Below are positions 14,090-16,958 of a stretch of 16,958 nucleotides of DNA, piece by piece (positions within the stretch are counted from its first letter, which is position 1; every line of letters begins with the position of its first letter). The notes below the pieces were generated by a model that did no database searches, was not told the origin of the DNA, and saw nothing but the letters and a program-made list of their open reading frames with translations. Made by a program: the position numbers and the translations under genes. Origin of the DNA: Solirubrobacterales bacterium (GTDB lineage Bacteria > Actinomycetota > Thermoleophilia > Solirubrobacterales > Solirubrobacteraceae); the NCBI GenBank assembly GCA_013696535.1, contig JACCYI010000249.1, positions 1 to 16,958 of the forward strand, given 5' to 3'.

Positions 14090-15333
14090 GCTCGCACGGG
14101 ACCGGCGTCGCTCCGCCGGAAGAGCCAAAGACCTCACCCACGCCGCGTGCCGCACGCCGGCTGAGCTCGGTGAGCGGCGCCCAGTGGGCAGGCTGGGGCG
14201 GGATCGCGCTCGGGCTGCTGGCGTTCTACATCGCCCTTCCACCGCTCCTCCTGCGTACACCGCTCCCGTCGCTGGCGCTCGCGCTCGTCGGCGCGGTTGC
14301 GGGCATCATGGCGATCCGCGAGGGCGAGCGCCGGCTCGGATGGGGAGCGGTCGCGGCCGCCGTGGTGGGCGGCGCCGGAGCCGTGGCGGCCACTCTCTCA
14401 GGGGAAGCCAACCTCGAGCGGGTCGCCGTCTGGTCCGCGCTCGGGGCGGCGATGCTGCGCTTCGCGACCCCGCTGACCTTCGCGGCGCTCGGCGGCGTGA
14501 TCTCCGAACGCTCAGGGGTGGTCAACATCGGCCTGGAGGGCATGATGCTCGTCGGGGCGTTCTTCGGCATCTGGGGCGCCGACGTCACGGGCAGCTGGGT
14601 GGGCGGCCTGGCGGTGGCGATGGTCGCCGGAGGGATGCTCGCGCTGATCCACGCGGTGTTCGCGGTCTCGCTGCGCGCCGACCAGATCGTCTCAGGCGTC
14701 GCGGTCAACCTCCTGGCCCTCGGCCTCACGGGCTATCTCTTCCTCGACGTCTACGGCGCCGAGGGCACGCCTGGGGGAATCGCGGAGGTTCCAGACCTCA
14801 ACCTGCCCATCGGATGGATCCCCGTGGTCGGCGGTTCGCTCGAGCGACTCAACCTCCTCGTCTGGCTGAGCCTGCTCGGTGTGCTCGTGGTCTGGATCGT
14901 GATCTTTCGCACGGCGCTCGGGCTGCGCCTGCGCTCCGTGGGCGAGAATCCCCGAGCGGCGGAGACGGTCGGCATCTCCGTCTACCGGGCCCGCTACCTC
15001 GCGGTGGTGGCGTCGGGGATGCTCGCCGCGATGGGCGGCGCCTTCCTCTCGATCGGCTTCGTCCACTCATTCAGCCAGAACATGACGGCGGGTCGCGGCT
15101 ACATCGCCCTGGCGGCGGTCATCTTCGGGCGCTGGCGGCCGGGCGGGGCGCTCGCCGCCGCGCTCCTGTTCGGCTTCTCGAGCGCTCTCGCCCAGCGACT
15201 TCCCGTCTTCTCGCCGTCCACCGCCACGCTGTTCCAGGCCCTGCCCTACGTCCTGACCCTCATCGCCGTGGCCGGCGTGATCGGCCGCTCAACGCCCCCG
15301 GCCGCCGACGGCGTGCCCTACACGCGGGGGTAG
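14086..15333 (+). CDS. Nucleoside ABC transporter permease 2 (BPD_transp_2 family, N-terminally extended)
   Basis: The 415-residue partner permease. SERSGVVNIGLEGMMLVGAF is the diagnostic signature of the NupQ-type subunit. RADQIVSGVAVNLLALGLTGYLF holds the coupling region, and GLRLRSVGENPRAAETVGI matches the loop of permease 1. It has about 110 additional residues at the N-terminus with three further hydrophobic segments, compared with the roughly 300-residue short form. Long forms are familiar in actinomycetes. Start is GTG overlapping the preceding stop. The gene ends 22 bases from a convergent acyltransferase gene, with no clear terminator in between. Confidence 0.93.
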   Translation: MSSHGTGVAPPEEPKTSPTPRAARRLSSVSGAQWAGWGGIALGLLAFYIALPPLLLRTPLPSLALALVGAVAGIMAIREGERRLGWGAVAAAVVGGAGAVAATLSGEANLERVAVWSALGAAMLRFATPLTFAALGGVISERSGVVNIGLEGMMLVGAFFGIWGADVTGSWVGGLAVAMVAGGMLALIHAVFAVSLRADQIVSGVAVNLLALGLTGYLFLDVYGAEGTPGGIAEVPDLNLPIGWIPVVGGSLERLNLLVWLSLLGVLVVWIVIFRTALGLRLRSVGENPRAAETVGISVYRARYLAVVASGMLAAMGGAFLSIGFVHSFSQNMTAGRGYIALAAVIFGRWRPGGALAAALLFGFSSALAQRLPVFSPSTATLFQALPYVLTLIAVAGVIGRSTPPAADGVPYTRG

Positions 15334-15355
15334 CGCGCTCGGGAGCCTGGAGGAG

Positions 15356-15901
15356 TCAGACAGGCCCGCCGGCCCCTGCGTCCGCCGCGACGTCGAGGGT
15401 GACAACCGTATGGGCGCCGACGACCGCCCGATCGCCGATCGTCACACCGCGCAGGACGCTCGACCCGTGACCGACACGCGCGTTCGCGCCGATGACGACG
15501 GGCGACGCCGCCATCGGCTGGAGCCGGATGGGCTGCTCCACCTCGTCCGTGCCGTGGGCGAAGTCGACCACCATGGCCCCGGCGCCGAGCACCGCTCCTT
15601 CTCCGACGGCGACACCCGCGTGGGCCACGACCGTGCAGCGCTCGCCGAGCGTCGCGCCCGCCCCGACGCGCAGTTCGCCTCCGCGGGCGTAGAGACGGCA
15701 GCCGTCGCCGATCAGGCTGCCTTCACCGAGGACGATGCGAGCGCCCGGCGCCGCCTGCAGGCGGACGCCTCTTCCGAGCCGAGGGTGTCCCAGCAGGATC
15801 ACCCTCGGGCACCGTCTCGCCGCGAGTGCGCGGAGGGTGTGCGTCAGGCGCGGCCGCGCGCGCACCGCGGCCGGCGGGACCAGATGGTCAGCGCAGCTCA
15901 C
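15356..15901 (-). CDS. Hexapeptide-repeat (left-handed beta-helix) acyltransferase
   Basis: A 181-residue protein made mostly of hexapeptide repeats: GRGVRL, GARIVLGEGSLIGDGCRL, LRVGAGATLGERCTV, VAVGEGAVLGAGAMV and VVIGANARVGHGSSVLRGVTIGDRAVVGA. These coil into a left-handed beta helix and form trimers that acetylate sugars or other acceptors with acetyl-CoA. DFAHGTDEVEQPIRLQ interrupts the coils and carries the likely catalytic His, like the external loop of maltose/galactoside acetyltransferases. The first 40 residues are helical. GTG at 15901 overlaps the stop of the upstream SGNH gene. Acceptor unknown. With the upstream SGNH and methyltransferase genes it forms a co-oriented cassette, probably for cell-surface glycan decoration (inference). 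Confidence 0.85.
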   Translation of the reverse strand: MSCADHLVPPAAVRARPRLTHTLRALAARRCPRVILLGHPRLGRGVRLQAAPGARIVLGEGSLIGDGCRLYARGGELRVGAGATLGERCTVVAHAGVAVGEGAVLGAGAMVVDFAHGTDEVEQPIRLQPMAASPVVIGANARVGHGSSVLRGVTIGDRAVVGAHTVVTLDVAADAGAGGPV

Positions 15902-16568
15902 GTCCGCAGACGCTCGATCCGCCGCCGGATCAGGTCGCGAGCAAGCAGGCGCGCGTGCGTCCGCGCGTAGCTCACCTGGCCCCGGGGCCCGAGGGGAAGG
16001 GAGCCGGAGAACTCCGATGGCCGCCTCGGCGCCCTCAGCGACGCGGCCGCCCGGTCGGCGATCTCGAGCTGCCCGAGTGCCGTCGGATGCACGGCGTCGG
16101 GAAGCATCAGGGTCCAGCCGCCGAGGTCATGGAGGTCGCAGACCGTCGCTCCGGTATCGGTGGCCACCGCACGAACGATCGCGTTGGCGCCCGCGACCTT
16201 CTCGCCGGCCGGCGGGCGGCCGAGGTCGAGCGGCAGCGTGAGCATCACGATCCGCGCGCAGTGCGCGGTGAGACGGGCGGCGATCTCGCGTAAGTCGCTC
16301 TCGAACGCCGCCGGGTCGAAGTCCAGCCCCCGGGCGTCGTGACCCCGGCGTACAGGCAGCCGACGTCGTAATCCGCCCGGACTCTGGGAAGCTGAGCAGC
16401 CCGTACGTCGGCCGTGGTCGCCCCGTTGAAGGCTCGCGACGTGAAGGGGAGGTCCAGCGCCTCTGCGAGCCACAGCGCCCATGACCGGCAGGGGATGCCG
16501 CAGACCATGTTCCCCTCGCCGACGGTGATCGAGTCGCCGAGCGCGACGAGCCCGATCCGGGTGCTCAT
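15898..16568 (-). pseudogene. SGNH/GDSL hydrolase gene interrupted by a one-base frameshift
   Basis: Two overlapping frames each encode half of a GDSL-type serine esterase. The first starts at ATG 16568 and carries block I, VALGDSITVGEG, and block II, FNGATTADV. It leaves the family frame after CLYAGV at about 16341. The second frame then gives RGLDFDPAAFESDL through block V, PDAVHPTALG, and stops at 15898. Adding one A (minus strand) at 16340/16341 converts GTCACGACG into GTCAACGAC, restores GVND (block III) and joins the halves into 223 residues with all four SGNH blocks. The gene overlaps its neighbours at both ends in intact ATGA and GTGA fashion. This suggests recent inactivation, a sequencing error, or rarely programmed frameshifting. 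Likely substrate: acyl or acetyl groups on glycans. Confidence 0.85.
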
Positions 16569-16958
16569 CAGGCCGGCTTGCGGGCGGCGAGCATCAGGTT
16601 GTAGAAGATCGCGGGCGGCAGCCGGGGCTCGAGCACCAGCCGGTCAACCTTCTGCAGCGCGAGGTAGCCACGGTAGGCGTACTGGGTCCATAGCCAGGGG
16701 ATGTCCTCGGCGCGCGCGGAGGACTCGAGCGTCCGGTTCGTCCACCCGAACCAGTTGGCCAGGAGCTCCTCGCCGTGCACGCGGATGTTCGTGAAGCCGG
16801 CGGTCCGCGCATGGCCGGCGAGATCCTCCGGCGTGAAGGAATGCACGTCGACGAAGGGTTCGAGCGTCTCGTCGTCGGGCCCGTGCCCATTGCCATCGGC
16901 GGGCCGGGAGTCGCGTTCCTGCCCGCCGAAGCCGTGTCCTGGACGCACGCGCAGGAGC
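16568..16958 (-). CDS. SAM-dependent methyltransferase, C-terminal part (cut by the window edge)
   Basis: The frame is open to the right edge, so the N-terminal Rossmann domain with the SAM motif lies outside. About 130 residues are visible. FVDVHSFTPEDLAGHARTAGF followed by TNIRVHGEELLANWFGW is the kind of late strand and helix pair that ends class I methyltransferases (x-LxxxGFxxVxV). The stretch NRTLESSARAEDIPWLWTQYAYRGYLALQKVDR and the tail PPAIFYNLMLAARKP complete it. A GTG at 16948 is a possible but unlikely start, since it would leave no cofactor-binding part. The stop overlaps the ATG of the SGNH gene (ATGA). I recognise the general class from the C-terminus only, so the substrate cannot be named. 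Confidence 0.65.
   Translation of the reverse strand, partial: LLRVRPGHGFGGQERDSRPADGNGHGPDDETLEPFVDVHSFTPEDLAGHARTAGFTNIRVHGEELLANWFGWTNRTLESSARAEDIPWLWTQYAYRGYLALQKVDRLVLEPRLPPAIFYNLMLAARKPA

Noticed and set aside
12719..14260. A 513-codon minus-strand open frame opposite permease 1.
   Set aside because: Asp/Glu/His/Arg-rich with no recognisable motif; the opposite strand carries an unmistakable permease.
15334..15355. Possible terminator between permease 2 and the acyltransferase gene (GCTCGGGAGC).
   Set aside because: The stem is only four pairs with a two-base loop and no T-run; not enough to call.
14184..15470. A 428-codon plus-strand frame over permease 2.
   Set aside because: Arg/Gly-rich out-of-frame translation of the permease gene.
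15410..16293. Plus-strand frames opposite the acyltransferase and SGNH genes.
   Set aside because: The minus strand encodes hexapeptide repeats and SGNH blocks; the plus frames have no recognisable features.

Overview
The window is very GC-rich, gene-dense DNA with almost no intergenic space and many GTG starts. Neighbouring genes are often joined by GTGA or ATGA overlaps. It carries an F420-type PPOX flavoprotein, an actinobacterial-type MsrA with a [14 protein letters not shown] tail, and a BMP-type nucleoside ABC transporter. Together these suggest an actinomycetote, possibly of the Thermoleophilia/Solirubrobacterales kind; that placement is inference from gene style only.

Layout. (1) 92-994: a family 2 glycosyltransferase. 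(2) 1045-1704: msrA, convergent with and sharing stop-codon bases with a SMARCAL1-like SNF2 helicase (1701-3875, minus). The helicase lies 23 bp downstream of an EamA/DMT exporter gene (3899-4819, minus). (3) Divergent from the exporter is an ArsR-type regulator (4965-5654). The 145 bp between them hold two inverted copies of one palindromic operator, one per promoter. (4) A PPOX-fold flavoprotein and a VOC protein follow, and the VOC gene overlaps end to end with upp (minus). (5) upp is divergent, across only 30 bp, from an eight-gene plus-strand block: CYTH protein, pnp, deoC, adenosine deaminase, BMP lipoprotein, a double-ATPase ABC subunit and two permeases (7191-15333). (6) The right edge is a minus-strand cassette: a methyltransferase C-terminus (cut by the window), a frameshifted SGNH hydrolase and a left-handed beta-helix acyltransferase.

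The central block reads as nucleoside uptake and purine salvage. Nucleosides bind the BMP lipoprotein, pass the ABC transporter, are deaminated by the adenosine deaminase and phosphorolysed by PNP. Deoxyribose phosphate would be split by DeoC, and uracil reclaimed by Upp. Phosphopentomutase, cytidine deaminase and thymidine phosphorylase are not in the window.

The most interesting signals are the matched operator/promoter pair of the ArsR-EamA-helicase unit, and an exactly symmetric TATA element between upp and the CYTH gene. A recurrent -10-like hexamer sits 6-11 bases before several start codons, which suggests leaderless transcripts. A single missing base breaks the SGNH gene at its conserved Asn codon. 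There is also a spacing-exact duplicated module at the N-terminus of the SNF2 helicase. No RNA genes, insertion sequences, CRISPR arrays, riboswitches or convincing terminators were seen, and no gap without a gene exceeds about 145 bases.
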